The notes under the pieces were generated by a model. That model was not told the DNA's origin. It ran no database searches and worked only from the letters and a program-made list of their open reading frames with translations. DNA of 64,000 nt from G963665925 sp963676345 (GTDB lineage: Bacteria > Bacillota > Clostridia > Peptostreptococcales > Acidaminobacteraceae): positions 447,609-511,608 of the forward strand of contig CAXXTS010000004.1 in assembly GCA_963676345.2 (NCBI GenBank). Reading direction: 5' to 3'. Position numbers and translations under genes: made by a program. The stretch's first letter is position 1. Every line of letters starts with the position of its first letter. Positions 32,830 through 41,239 of this stretch are shown here, one piece after another.

Positions 32830-34455
32830 CTAACGTGCCTTCGATTTGTAGGCATCATAATTGCCTGAGTACATGGTAAGACTTCCATTTTCAAAGGCCA
32901 AAATTTTGTCTACGCAATTATTAAGGTAGTATCTGTCATGAGATACAGCTATGACAGTACCTCTAAAAGTCTTAACTGCGTGTTCAATAGCTTGTCTAGA
33001 TGCCAGGTCCAAGTGGTTGGTCGGTTCATCCAAAATCAGCAGATGGGGATTTTGAAGCATAATCTCAGCCAGATAAACCCTTACACGCTCACCGCCACTT
33101 AGAGATGAAAGCACCGTATTGACCTGATCATCATAAAACTGGAAGTCCGCTAAATGACGTAGGGCCGCAGACTGCTCCAGGCTACTGCACGCTGTAATAT
33201 GCTCTAGAACTGTGGAGGACTCATTCTCAAAAGAAACACTCTGTCCTAGATAGCAGGTGTTTAACCATTTACCCAGCATGAGCTCCCCTGTATAGGCAGT
33301 GTCTTCTTTCATGAGCATTTTAAGTAGGGTAGACTTTCCACAGCCATTGGGGCCGATAATACCAACCCGGTCTCCTCCGTAAATGTTAAATGTAATCCCC
33401 GTAAAGAGTGGACGTGAGCCAAAGTGTTTTGATACAGATTTTGCCCATGCGATATCCTTGCTGACATGCCCATGTGCCTGCAGGTTTAAACGCGGGCCTG
33501 CATTATTACTCAGGTGCCCTGATGTGGCCATGGTCTGATGTGTTTTGAGCTCTTGCTTGAGCCGGTTAAGTGCATGACTTCTACTTTTGGCTTGCTTTAT
33601 TTTATTATTGGCAGTCAGTTTTTTTACCTGAGCTTCCTGATCTCTAATGCGAATGCGCAAGTTTTTGGCTTCTTTTAAATAATATGCACGCTGAATGTCT
33701 TTTTGCGCTATAAAACTGGAATAGTTGCAGCGTTTAACGAGCAGGTGTCCGTGGTCGATTTCAGCTGTTCGCGTGCTGACCCGGTCTAAAAAGTAGCGGT
33801 CGTGGGAGACGAGCAGAACCCCACCTGTGAAGTGCTTGAGATACTGTTCAAGCCACTCGATTCCGACTAGGTCGAGGTGGTTGGTCGGCTCATCAAGGAT
33901 AAGCAGGTCTGGCGATTCAATGAGAATGCGTGCCAGTGCCACTCGAATACGCTCACCACCACTTAAACTGTCTAGGGGACGGTAAAGTGCGTCTTTTGAA
34001 AGCCCTAATCCAAGTAGGGTCTTTTTTATTTTGCTTTCGAGAGTATATCCCCCCGCCGCCTCATACTGACTTAAGACCCGCTGATACCGCTCCAGCACTT
34101 TTTCAAGTTTTGGGCTGTTCTGGGCAAGATCTGGACGTGCGAGTTCTGCTTCTAGTGCCTGAAGTTTTGTTTCAAGTGCTTTATGTTCTCTTAGAAAGAG
34201 TGCATTTTCCTCTCCCTGCATAAGCTCATCACTCAGCTGCGATAAATATCCAATTTTTGTTCCACGTGCTTGAATGACCCGACCACTATCCGGGGTTTCT
34301 AGACCCATGGCAATACGAATCAGGGTACTTTTACCAGTACCGTTATTACCAATAAGGGCTACGCGTTCATTTTTTTCAATACTTAAATTAATGTCATCGA
34401 GTATTTGACGGTTGGTAAAGCACTTAGTGATTTTGTGAAAATGTAGTAAACTCAT
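32830..34455 (-). CDS. ABC-F family ATPase (likely ribosome protection type)
   Basis: A 541-residue protein with two ABC ATPase cassettes and no membrane segment. Cassette 1 has Walker A GNNGTGKS, signature LSGGERIRVALA and DEPTNHLD; cassette 2 has GPNGCGKS, LSGGERVRVYLA and DEPTNHLD. The inter-domain linker (about residues 235-310) is long and basic, as in ribosome-binding ABC-F proteins. ATG 34455 has GGAGG eight bases upstream. The attenuator with a leader peptide upstream suggests an antibiotic-induced resistance factor of the VmlR/Lsa kind; which drug cannot be said. Confidence 0.92.
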   Translation of the reverse strand: MSLLHFHKITKCFTNRQILDDINLSIEKNERVALIGNNGTGKSTLIRIAMGLETPDSGRVIQARGTKIGYLSQLSDELMQGEENALFLREHKALETKLQALEAELARPDLAQNSPKLEKVLERYQRVLSQYEAAGGYTLESKIKKTLLGLGLSKDALYRPLDSLSGGERIRVALARILIESPDLLILDEPTNHLDLVGIEWLEQYLKHFTGGVLLVSHDRYFLDRVSTRTAEIDHGHLLVKRCNYSSFIAQKDIQRAYYLKEAKNLRIRIRDQEAQVKKLTANNKIKQAKSRSHALNRLKQELKTHQTMATSGHLSNNAGPRLNLQAHGHVSKDIAWAKSVSKHFGSRPLFTGITFNIYGGDRVGIIGPNGCGKSTLLKMLMKEDTAYTGELMLGKWLNTCYLGQSVSFENESSTVLEHITACSSLEQSAALRHLADFQFYDDQVNTVLSSLSGGERVRVYLAEIMLQNPHLLILDEPTNHLDLASRQAIEHAVKTFRGTVIAVSHDRYYLNNCVDKILAFENGSLTMYSGNYDAYKSKAR

Positions 34456-34574
34456 AATTTTTTCCTCCATATTAGTGTACAAAGCTTAATAGGGAGCAAA
34501 AATCTCGTGCTTGATATAAGACGCACTGAATTAAAGTACGTTCATAGGGTGTTTATGAAATTGATTATAAATGC

Positions 34575-34610
34575 AAAAAACTCCGTAACACAATCGTTAC
34601 GGAGCTTATA
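34575..34610 (-). terminator. Attenuator terminator in the ABC-F leader
   Basis: On the minus strand CTCCGTAAC-gattgt-GTTACGGAG is followed by TTTTTT, 120 bases before the ABC-F ATG. Its 5' side (TATAAGCTCCG) is perfectly complementary over 11 bases to CGGAGCTTATA at 34802-34792 earlier in the leader, so the two structures exclude each other. Confidence 0.85.
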
Positions 34611-34827
34611 CTTAGAATCAGGGCACAAAAAATGTGCACGTAAAACAGCGGCATGTTAAGCCACGTTTCAAGCATAAGATAGATTTAGCGTAATAGCCGA
34701 ATTTTGATATGACAAATAAGCGCTGGAATTAGAGTCCAGTCGCCCGCTGAGAACAAAGAAAATTTTGTTTGTCAGCTCGGCTACTCACAACTATAAGCTC
34801 CGGATTAAGCTCACCGATTTTCGCTTT

Positions 34828-34890
34828 CTATAAAACGAAGCTCATAGCTGGACAGCCTGCAGCTGGTGTATTGTGATGAATGCGTATCAT
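34828..34890 (-). CDS. Leader peptide of the ABC-F attenuator
   Basis: A 20-codon frame begins at ATG 34890 behind GAGGTGG and ends with TAG at 34828. The peptide begins MIRIHHNTPAAGC. It lies between the promoter and the anti-terminator/terminator pair, the place of a ribosome-stalling leader peptide. Only position, ribosome site and RNA architecture support it. Confidence 0.65.
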   Translation of the reverse strand: MIRIHHNTPAAGCPAMSFVL

Positions 34891-34938
34891 TTTTCCACCT
34901 CATGCAGTCTACCTCATTTAATAATTACCTACACCATT

Positions 34939-34968
34939 AGCATACCATTAAACTTTTTTTAATGTCAA
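34939..34968 (-). promoter_or_regulatory. Promoter of the ABC-F leader transcript
   Basis: Minus-strand TTGACA (34968-34963) and TATGCT (34944-34939) are separated by 18 bases. Transcription would start about 40 bases before the leader peptide. Confidence 0.7.
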
Positions 34969-34998
34969 GATATTTTTAACAAACAGCCATTTGGGCAT

Positions 34999-35048
34999 AA
35001 AAAATCCAGCAGACTTGTACAGGTGTGTAGGGTTAGCTGCTGGATGCA
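34999..35048 (-). terminator. Terminator after carbonic anhydrase gene
   Basis: The arms ATCCAGCAG and CTGCTGGAT with a minus-strand T run (AAAAA on the plus strand at about 35000) directly follow the stop. Confidence 0.8.
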
Positions 35049-35050
35049 TT

Positions 35051-35677
35051 TTATCCATTTGCGAGTTCAAATTCCTCTTTGGTTTTGTTATAGATAAAGA
35101 CTTCACCTGTTTCAATGATATAATGCCACCCGCTCAGTTCAAGTGCACCGGAACGGACCTTTTCCCGAATATAGGGGTAAGAAATCAGGTGTTTAAGCTG
35201 TTCAATAACATTGGCTTGTTCCATCATCCACTCACGAGCTTCTGGTTCATCAGCAGGAATTTCACGGCATACACGCTCAGTCACGGGGCCAGTCAGCTCA
35301 AGCCATTTCTGTGTATGGGGTAAAACATGCTTAACGCCATCAGGGTTTAACGCTGCGGCGCAGCCACCACAGTTGGAATGACCGCAAACGATTATGTTTT
35401 CAACGCCTAGTGCGTTTACAGCGTATTCAATGGCCGCTGTTGTAGATAAGAACTCTTCTGCTTCGCGATAAGGTGGAACAAGATTGGCAATATTTCTGAC
35501 AATAAAGAGATCCCCAGGAAGAGTGCCAGTAATCAGATTAGGATCAATCCTTGAGTCAGAGCAGCTAATAAAAAGTGTGTGTGGTTTTTGCTTCGATTTG
35601 AGCTGTTTGAATAAATCTTTGTGCGATTCAAAATCACTGCGTTTAAACTTGACGATGCCATCCAAAAGCTTTTGCAT
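35051..35677 (-). CDS. Beta-class carbonic anhydrase
   Basis: A 208-residue enzyme with zinc ligands in CSDSRIDP (Cys and Asp) and CGHSNCGGC (His and Cys) and the conserved GDLFIVRNIANLVPP stretch. It interconverts CO2 and bicarbonate. I chose ATG 35677 because GAGG is seven bases upstream; ATG 35683 is almost in contact with it. The gene is single and carries its own terminator. Confidence 0.93.
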   Translation of the reverse strand: MQKLLDGIVKFKRSDFESHKDLFKQLKSKQKPHTLFISCSDSRIDPNLITGTLPGDLFIVRNIANLVPPYREAEEFLSTTAAIEYAVNALGVENIIVCGHSNCGGCAAALNPDGVKHVLPHTQKWLELTGPVTERVCREIPADEPEAREWMMEQANVIEQLKHLISYPYIREKVRSGALELSGWHYIIETGEVFIYNKTKEEFELANG

Positions 35678-35798
35678 AATCATACCTCATTTCCGTATAA
35701 ATATTTTGAATAGTTTATCACACGTAAAAGGTAGAGTAAAGAGGGAATTTAAGCGGGACTCAAGTGTTTTTTAGACGAGATGATGTGCGACATGGGAC

Positions 35799-35827
35799 TT
35801 GACATATTTTCTTAAAAAAAATATTAT
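35799..35827 (+). promoter_or_regulatory. Strong promoter-like sequence feeding a terminator
   Basis: TTGACA (35799-35804) and TATTAT (35822-35827) have an ideal 17-base spacer. The predicted start point falls at the first base of the following terminator hairpin. Confidence 0.6.
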
Positions 35828-35832
35828 ATTTC

Positions 35833-35872
35833 AAAGACAAAGAAGTCCTGAGGGCCTTCTTTGTCTTTTTTT
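35833..35872 (+). terminator. Isolated intrinsic terminator with no upstream gene
   Basis: A perfect 13-bp stem (AAAGACAAAGAAG/CTTCTTTGTCTTT) with a ten-base loop is followed by T residues. The only gene upstream reads the other way. The left arm reappears exactly at 37523-37535, at the end of the MCP gene. Confidence 0.75.
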
Positions 35873-36032
35873 GTAGGGGTTAAAGAAATGCATCATTGCA
35901 TAAATAATCATCGATAGTTGTCTTTAGGCATTTGTATGATTGCTTATGAAATGATAAAAACGCAGGTATTTCTTATGACCTAACGATCACTTGAAAAAGG
36001 TAGAGAGCCAATTGGCGACAAGGGGAGGGACT

Positions 36033-37523
36033 ATGAACGAATACAAGCGGATTTTGGATGCTTTAGAAGAAAACATTGAAGACTGTCTGTCTATGGACAT
36101 TCCGGCGGAAGGACACAAGGGCAAGAAGCGTCAGGTACTTCATATTATTGATCAGTTTAAAGTAGAGCTCTACAACCAAATATTTGGAATGGAGGTTGTT
36201 CAGGCCCAAATGACCACGTCCTCAGAAAATATTGTGCAGTCATTGAACCGTCAAAAAGAGGCCTCAGACAGAATGTTTGCAAGTTCCAATAAATTAAGAA
36301 GTGAAAATGAAAGAAGCAATAGGATGGTCAATCAGTCTATGACTGCAGCAGAAGGCATTTTGGAAAGTACAAGTGAAATCAGACGCTCATCGACCCAGTT
36401 GTCAGAAACGTCCGTGGAGGCTAAGGGAATTATTGAAGTGCAAGTGGAGAACTTATACAACATAATTGAGGAGGTCAACTCCATTGAAAGAACCAATCAG
36501 GTCATGCATGAATCCATCACAGCCCTGCAGTCAGGCATTGTGTCTATATCTGAAATACTGACATCTGTACAAAGCTTTTATAAGCAGACACGAATGTTAG
36601 CCTTAAATGCTTCCATAGAATCCGCAAGAGCAGGAGACGCAGGGCGTGGATTTGCTATTGTCGCAAAGGAGATTGGTACCCTCGCTGAAGGGAGCGAGGT
36701 GTCTGTAAATGAAATTATAGATATCATGAAGAACATCAATGATAAGATCAAGCTCGTTACAGAAACATCGGAAGCAGAGAGGGCCACTATTGCCCATGCT
36801 GTGGTTAAAGCAAATGACGTTCATGAAGGTCTTAATACCATCACTCAGGTTTTCGACACCATACAGACACAAGTTTCCGGTGTAGACAGCCTGTTAGATG
36901 GCAATTATAAAATGACCAATGCTGTTTATGAGGAGCTTTCCAAAACACATGAAGCCTTTCAGGAAATGACTGAGACCATTTATGCTCTGAATACAGATAT
37001 AAGCGTTCAGCAGGAAAATACAGACCACCTGATGGGAATTGAGGGCATTATTGGAGACATGAAGCAGAGCCTGCTCAACTTAACAGGCCATTACAAGCTC
37101 AATCTACTTGATGTTGCAAAATCTCGTGTTGTTGAGAAGGGCAATGACATTATTTCAGAACTGAGCGCATCGATATGTAATAAGCTTTCCACAACATCTT
37201 CAGTAGATGGAGATGACCTGCTGTCAGGGAAACACACAGAGGTGCATAAGGAAATTTTAGATGATAAGATGAAGGACACGCATTATATTGAAGCCATTTG
37301 GACCAACGATGTCAAAGGTGAGTTTATCTACTCCAATCCACCAGCAGGTATTAAGAATGCAACCATCAGAAACTGGTTTAATGAGGCCATGAAGGGCCAA
37401 CCCTTTATTTCAGACATTTATATTTCAGGCATATCCAAATCACCATGCATTACCATCAGCATGCCGTTTGGGAAAAAAGACAAAGTACAAGGGGTACTAG
37501 GGGTAGATGTACAGATTGCGTGA
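36033..37523 (+). CDS. Soluble methyl-accepting chemotaxis-type signalling protein
   Basis: A 496-residue protein without membrane segments. The methyl-accepting signalling domain has its hairpin tip TRMLALNASIESARAGDAGRGFAIVAKEIGTLAEGS at about residues 186-222. The C-terminal 130 residues (from about 365) form a Cache/PDC-like sensor with ..IEAIWTNDVKGEFIYSNPP and GVLGVDVQIA. Sensor after signalling domain, in the cytoplasm, is a less common order found in Clostridia. ATG 36033 follows GGGAGGG; an in-frame ATG at 35991 lacks a ribosome site. Confidence 0.88.
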   Translation: MNEYKRILDALEENIEDCLSMDIPAEGHKGKKRQVLHIIDQFKVELYNQIFGMEVVQAQMTTSSENIVQSLNRQKEASDRMFASSNKLRSENERSNRMVNQSMTAAEGILESTSEIRRSSTQLSETSVEAKGIIEVQVENLYNIIEEVNSIERTNQVMHESITALQSGIVSISEILTSVQSFYKQTRMLALNASIESARAGDAGRGFAIVAKEIGTLAEGSEVSVNEIIDIMKNINDKIKLVTETSEAERATIAHAVVKANDVHEGLNTITQVFDTIQTQVSGVDSLLDGNYKMTNAVYEELSKTHEAFQEMTETIYALNTDISVQQENTDHLMGIEGIIGDMKQSLLNLTGHYKLNLLDVAKSRVVEKGNDIISELSASICNKLSTTSSVDGDDLLSGKHTEVHKEILDDKMKDTHYIEAIWTNDVKGEFIYSNPPAGIKNATIRNWFNEAMKGQPFISDIYISGISKSPCITISMPFGKKDKVQGVLGVDVQIA

Positions 37524-37602
37524 AAGACAAAGAAGTGCATTCAAATAGAAAGAGGCGCCATTCGAATTTGCATTCGAAATGGCGCCTCTTTCTATTTGAA
37601 TA
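37523..37602 (+). repeat. Repeat family copy B: left end and long inverted repeat
   Basis: The left end AAAGACAAAGAAGTGCA is followed by a long inverted repeat: ATTCAAATAGAAAGAGGCGC (starting 37539) pairs with its complement ending at 37601, 24 bp perfect, then a one-base bulge and more pairing around TTTG. Its sequence is unrelated to the stem of copy A although the ends are alike. It starts at the stop codon of the MCP gene. Confidence 0.8.
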
Positions 37603-37780
37603 TACGGCGCGTCTCGCGACGAGGGCAATCGGAGATTGCACGGTGCGCTTCTGAATAAGTTATGGAAGAGGCGTGTCTCGCGACGAGGGCAATCAGAGAT
37701 TGCACGGTGCGCTTCTGAATAAGTTAGGGAAGAGCGCGTCTCGCGACGAGGGCAATCAGAGATTGCACGGTGCGCTTCAA
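37603..37780 (+). repeat. Repeat family copy B: three tandem units of about 64 bp
   Basis: Three units contain TCTCGCGACGAGGGCAATC (starting 37612, 37676 and 37739), each with a hairpin GCAATC-NGA-GATTGC. The core corresponds to GCGACGAGTGCAACC of copy A. The period is 63-64 instead of 49 because of an added segment CTTCTGAATAAGTTA. Confidence 0.8.
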
Positions 37781-37860
37781 AACCAAGAGCATGTATTTTG
37801 ATAGAAGTGTACGTTCAAATAATCGACTTGAAATAGGTGTAAAACACTTCCAAAACGCGC

Positions 37861-37911
37861 TTGACTTCTATATATAGTGTGGTGTAAAATAAATCGTACA
37901 ATATATAGTGT
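37861..37911 (+). promoter_or_regulatory. nrdDG promoter with two NrdR boxes
   Basis: TTGACT (37861-37866) and TAAAAT (37885-37890) are 18 bases apart. Two sites like the NrdR consensus ACACWATATATWGTGT lie at 37865-37880 (CTTCTATATATAGTGT) and 37896-37911 (GTACAATATATAGTGT). Their centres are exactly 31 bases apart, three helical turns, the usual spacing for cooperative NrdR binding. They cover the -35 region and the start point, a repressor arrangement. Confidence 0.8.
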
Positions 37912-38061
37912 TTACGGGTCTTGAAAAAGATAATAGGGAAGGAAGTGAAAGTCTTCCACAGCCCCCGCTACTGTAAGTGTGACGAACGCTGCAAACCACT
38001 GTCGAAAGATGGGAAGGGCAGTAAGTAGGAGGACCACGAGTCAGGAGACCTGCCTGTAAAC
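37910..38061 (+). promoter_or_regulatory. Cobalamin (adenosylcobalamin) riboswitch
   Basis: The conserved blocks are present in order: GGGAAGGAAGTGAAAGTC, CCACAGCCCCCGCTACTGTA, and GAGTCAGGAGACCTGCC (the B12 box). The closing stem pairs GTTTACGGG at the start with CCTGTAAAC at the end. It lies between the nrdD promoter and a terminator, so B12 should switch off this B12-independent reductase. Confidence 0.95.
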
Positions 38062-38105
38062 TTGAAGTCAGTCTTCGGTGGGAAGAATGGAAAGTGATTT
38101 TCGTC

Positions 38106-38136
38106 AAAAATACTACCCCGATGTAGTATTTTTATT
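38106..38136 (+). terminator. Riboswitch-controlled terminator before nrdD
   Basis: The stem AAAAATACTAC/GTAGTATTTTT with a six-base loop is followed by a T-rich run, 45 bases after the riboswitch and 34 bases before nrdD. This is the expected expression platform for transcription termination. Confidence 0.8.
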
Positions 38137-38169
38137 TTGCCCACATGTCAACTCGGAAGGAGAAAATAC

Positions 38170-40215
38170 ATGATTAAGAAGGTAATAAAGAGAGAAGGGC
38201 AAATTGAAAACTATAACGCCTTGAAAATATCGATGGCTATAAATAAAGCGTTTATTGAAACGGGTATTAAGCTAGAGCAGGAGATGCACATACTGGTAGA
38301 GCAGACCGCTAGCAGACTTATAAAGGAAACCGTACATATTGAAGAAATTCAAGATGCAGTTGAGATGACCCTAATGGACAATAGCTACTATGAGGTTGCA
38401 AAAGCTTATATTTTATATCGAGAAGAGCATGCAAAAAAGCGTCTTGGAATTGATCATTACATTAACAAAATTGATGAATACATGGAAAAGACTGACTGGC
38501 GTGTTAATGAGAATTCTAACGCACACTACAGCTACGGTGCACTGAATCGCTATATTTCTGAAATGCAATCAAGAGATTACTGGTTACATCGGGTATATCC
38601 ATCAAAAATTTCTAACCCGTATAAAAATGGCGATATTCATATTCATGATTTAGGAGCTCTTACAGTTTATTGCTGTGGTTACTCGCTACTTGATATTATC
38701 ATGAAGGGTGTTAAAGGCATTAGCAATATTCCAAGTTCGAAACCAGCCAAGCATTTTAGCAGTTTTTTGGCACAGGTCGCAAACTTGACGACAATCTTCC
38801 AAAATGAAATTGCTGGTGCAGTTGCCTTTAGTTCTTTTGATACATTAACGGCTCCATTTGTAAAAGAAGATAAACTTACTTATGAAGAAGTGAAGCAAAT
38901 TATGCAGGGTTTCATCTTCCAAATCAACTCCAATAGTCGCGGGGGTGCCGAACCGGCTTTTTCAAATCTCACATTTGACCTTATGGTGCCGTCTGATATG
39001 AAAGATAAACCTGCGGTTATTGCAGGCAAAGTGTTGGATTACAACTATTCGCAGTGCCAAGTAGAGATGGATATGATTAACAAGGCGTTCTATGAAGTTA
39101 TGCTGGAGGGGGATTCCAATGGGGCTGTACACAGCTACCCAATTCCTACGTATAACATTCATAAGGCTTTTGATTGGAATCGTGATAATGATAGACTCCT
39201 GTGGGAGATGACAGGGAAGTACGGAATCCCTTATTTTGCGAATTTTATTAACTCAGATATGAACCCTGAAGATGCTAGAAGCATGTGTTGTAGACTTCGC
39301 CTTGACAAACGTGAACTCGTTAAACGAAATGGCGGCCTTTTTGGGTCAGGTGAGAAAACCGGTTCAATAGGTGTCGTTACATTAAATCTGCCGCGCTATG
39401 CATATGAAGCGGATAGCAAAGACGCATTTTTTGAAATTCTTGACCGCAATATGGTGCTTGCAAAAGATTCGCTGGTCATCAAACGTAAGTTTCTTCAGAA
39501 GCAGTTGGAGCGTGGCCTATTACCTGCTTTTATGGAGTATGTCGGTACGCTTGACAATCATTTCAGCACAATTGGGTACTTAGGTGCCAACGAAATGTGC
39601 ATGAATCTTCTACAAAAGGACATCCTGTCACCCGAGGGATATGATTTCACATATGAAGTTATTGAGTATATGCGGGCTCGTATGCAAGATTTTCAGGAAG
39701 AAACAGGAGATTTATTTAATTTGGAGGCAACGCCAGCTGAAAGTACAGCATACAAGCTGGCAAGTCGCGACAAAAAGATTTATAAAGACATTTACACACT
39801 TGGAGAACACGTTCCTTACTATACAAACAGTTGCCATATTCCTGTTAAGAAGGTTACGGACATAAAATCACTTTATACACATCAACATAAATTGCAAGCA
39901 CTGCATACAGGTGGTACAGTTGTTCATAATTATTTGGAGACCTCAATTTCGGGTGAAAAGGCAAAGGCGATTGTAAAATATGTAACCGAAAATTTTGAAG
40001 CACCATATACGTCACTCTCACCAGTTTACAGTATTTGCAGTACACATGGATTTATTCATGGCAGTCATGATATTTGTCCGTACTGTGGAGAATCTGCTGA
40101 AAAATATCAGCGTGTTACAGGATACATTCGTCCTGTCAGCCGATTCAATGATGGTAAAAAGGAAGAGTTTAGGGATCGTAATCAACTGAGTCCATGCAAA
40201 GAGCAGGCAAACTGA
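38170..40215 (+). CDS. nrdD: Anaerobic ribonucleoside-triphosphate reductase
   Basis: A 681-residue class III reductase. An N-terminal ATP-cone (KVIKREGQIENYNALKISMAINKAF) precedes the glycyl-radical barrel. The C-terminal region has a Cys-rich zinc site (CSTHGFIHGSHDICPYCG) and the radical-bearing loop QRVTGYI with Gly651. It reduces NTPs to dNTPs without oxygen after activation by NrdG. ATG 38170 follows AAGGAG. The gene is under NrdR boxes and a B12 riboswitch; no class II NrdJ is in the window but one is implied elsewhere. Confidence 0.97.
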   Translation: MIKKVIKREGQIENYNALKISMAINKAFIETGIKLEQEMHILVEQTASRLIKETVHIEEIQDAVEMTLMDNSYYEVAKAYILYREEHAKKRLGIDHYINKIDEYMEKTDWRVNENSNAHYSYGALNRYISEMQSRDYWLHRVYPSKISNPYKNGDIHIHDLGALTVYCCGYSLLDIIMKGVKGISNIPSSKPAKHFSSFLAQVANLTTIFQNEIAGAVAFSSFDTLTAPFVKEDKLTYEEVKQIMQGFIFQINSNSRGGAEPAFSNLTFDLMVPSDMKDKPAVIAGKVLDYNYSQCQVEMDMINKAFYEVMLEGDSNGAVHSYPIPTYNIHKAFDWNRDNDRLLWEMTGKYGIPYFANFINSDMNPEDARSMCCRLRLDKRELVKRNGGLFGSGEKTGSIGVVTLNLPRYAYEADSKDAFFEILDRNMVLAKDSLVIKRKFLQKQLERGLLPAFMEYVGTLDNHFSTIGYLGANEMCMNLLQKDILSPEGYDFTYEVIEYMRARMQDFQEETGDLFNLEATPAESTAYKLASRDKKIYKDIYTLGEHVPYYTNSCHIPVKKVTDIKSLYTHQHKLQALHTGGTVVHNYLETSISGEKAKAIVKYVTENFEAPYTSLSPVYSICSTHGFIHGSHDICPYCGESAEKYQRVTGYIRPVSRFNDGKKEEFRDRNQLSPCKEQAN

Positions 40216-40216
40216 T

Positions 40217-40705
40217 ATGTTAAAGCAAAATGACTACGGTGGAAAGCGTATTGCTTACAAAGGCATTGTGCATAATATATTGAATGACGCACCTTTTATT
40301 GGGACACTGATCATTGCAAAGAACTGTAGTATGCCCTGCAAAGATTGTATTAATGCGCATTTGAAATCTCCTGAGCATATTCGTGTGGAATCAGCATTTG
40401 AAATTATGGATAAGGTGAAGTCAAATGGTCTCGATGAAGGCATCATTCTTTCAGGTCTTGAGTGGACAGAACAGGCAGAGGATTTGTTAGTTTTGGTGGA
40501 TTGTGCCCTTGAAAATGGATTGAAAGTCATGGTGTATACACATCACTCAGAAGACCGTTTTTTCAGTATTATCCCTGAACTCATAGGCAAACCCATTTAT
40601 GTGAAGTTTGGGTTATATGATGCGTCACTGTGTAGCGAAACACATTTTTCACACACGGTAAAACTTGCAACAACCAATCAATATATCAAATGGCTGGCGG
40701 TTTAA
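40217..40705 (+). CDS. nrdG: Anaerobic ribonucleotide reductase activase (radical SAM)
   Basis: A 162-residue radical-SAM protein with the cluster motif CSMPCKDC (Cys37, Cys41, Cys44). It uses S-adenosylmethionine to make the glycyl radical on NrdD. It begins one base after the nrdD stop. It is of short activase length, and the core after the Cys motif is divergent (LSGLEWTEQAEDL). Confidence 0.92.
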   Translation: MLKQNDYGGKRIAYKGIVHNILNDAPFIGTLIIAKNCSMPCKDCINAHLKSPEHIRVESAFEIMDKVKSNGLDEGIILSGLEWTEQAEDLLVLVDCALENGLKVMVYTHHSEDRFFSIIPELIGKPIYVKFGLYDASLCSETHFSHTVKLATTNQYIKWLAV

Positions 40706-40753
40706 AGTTGTAAGTTAGTGTTATGACAGTTTTTACATGCCTTTAGAAATACA

Positions 40754-40798
40754 AAAACCCCTGAAATTAAAAGCTACTTGATTTTAGGGGTTTTATTT
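40754..40798 (+). terminator. Intrinsic terminator after nrdDG
   Basis: The arms AAAACCCCTGAAA and TTTTAGGGGTTTT (one G-T pair) are followed by ATTTTA. Confidence 0.8.
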
Positions 40799-40843
40799 TA
40801 GATGTGAGCCATATGAAAGGAAGTAGTAAATCAAATTTCTTAA

Positions 40844-40996
40844 GTGAGCCAGCAAACCGCTTCAAACTCTCAACAGGGCGCTGCTGCAAGTGAAGAAATG
40901 GCAGCACGTGCTGAGACACTTCGGGATATGGTGAGTACCTTTAAGTGGTGGGGAAATCTACAAAGCAATTTGAGTATGACATACAGATGATTGATA
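40844..40996 (+). pseudogene. C-terminal remnant of a methyl-accepting chemotaxis protein
   Basis: The frame from 40844 encodes SQQTASNSQQGAAASEEM followed by AARAETLRDMVSTFK, the typical end of an MCP signalling domain, and stops at 40994-40996. A stop codon lies at 40841, and no MCP sequence is seen upstream in any frame. It was probably left after deletion of a chemoreceptor gene. It is not derived from the MCP at 36033, whose C-terminus is a sensor domain. Confidence 0.75.
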
Positions 40997-41050
40997 TTGA
41001 GTGAAGCCTGTAGTAAGGCAAAAAAAGCGTTTGAATGAAGCATTTAAGAG

Positions 41051-41082
41051 AAGAAGACTTCAGATTTTGAAGTCTTCTTTTG
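41051..41082 (+). terminator. Terminator of the lost MCP gene
   Basis: The 11-bp stem AAGAAGACTTC/GAAGTCTTCTT with a seven-base loop is followed by TTGATTT, about 55 bases after the remnant's stop. Confidence 0.75.
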
Positions 41083-41239
41083 ATTTGTTGTAAAGCATAA
41101 GAAATGCGTGAAATAATCTGTTCCTGCCAATGAGTAAGCCCAGTGGTCAGTGGGTGCATACTTATTATGGTTGTGTATGAGAGAAGCCCAAGTGAGGTAT
41201 TTATAAGCGGGACGGGTATAGATGACTTAGGAGGGTGCC

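Noticed and set aside
37445..37654. Open frames on both strands through repeat copy B
   Set aside because: They run through a long inverted repeat, so both strands give mirror-image Ser/Arg-rich peptides; no ribosome site.
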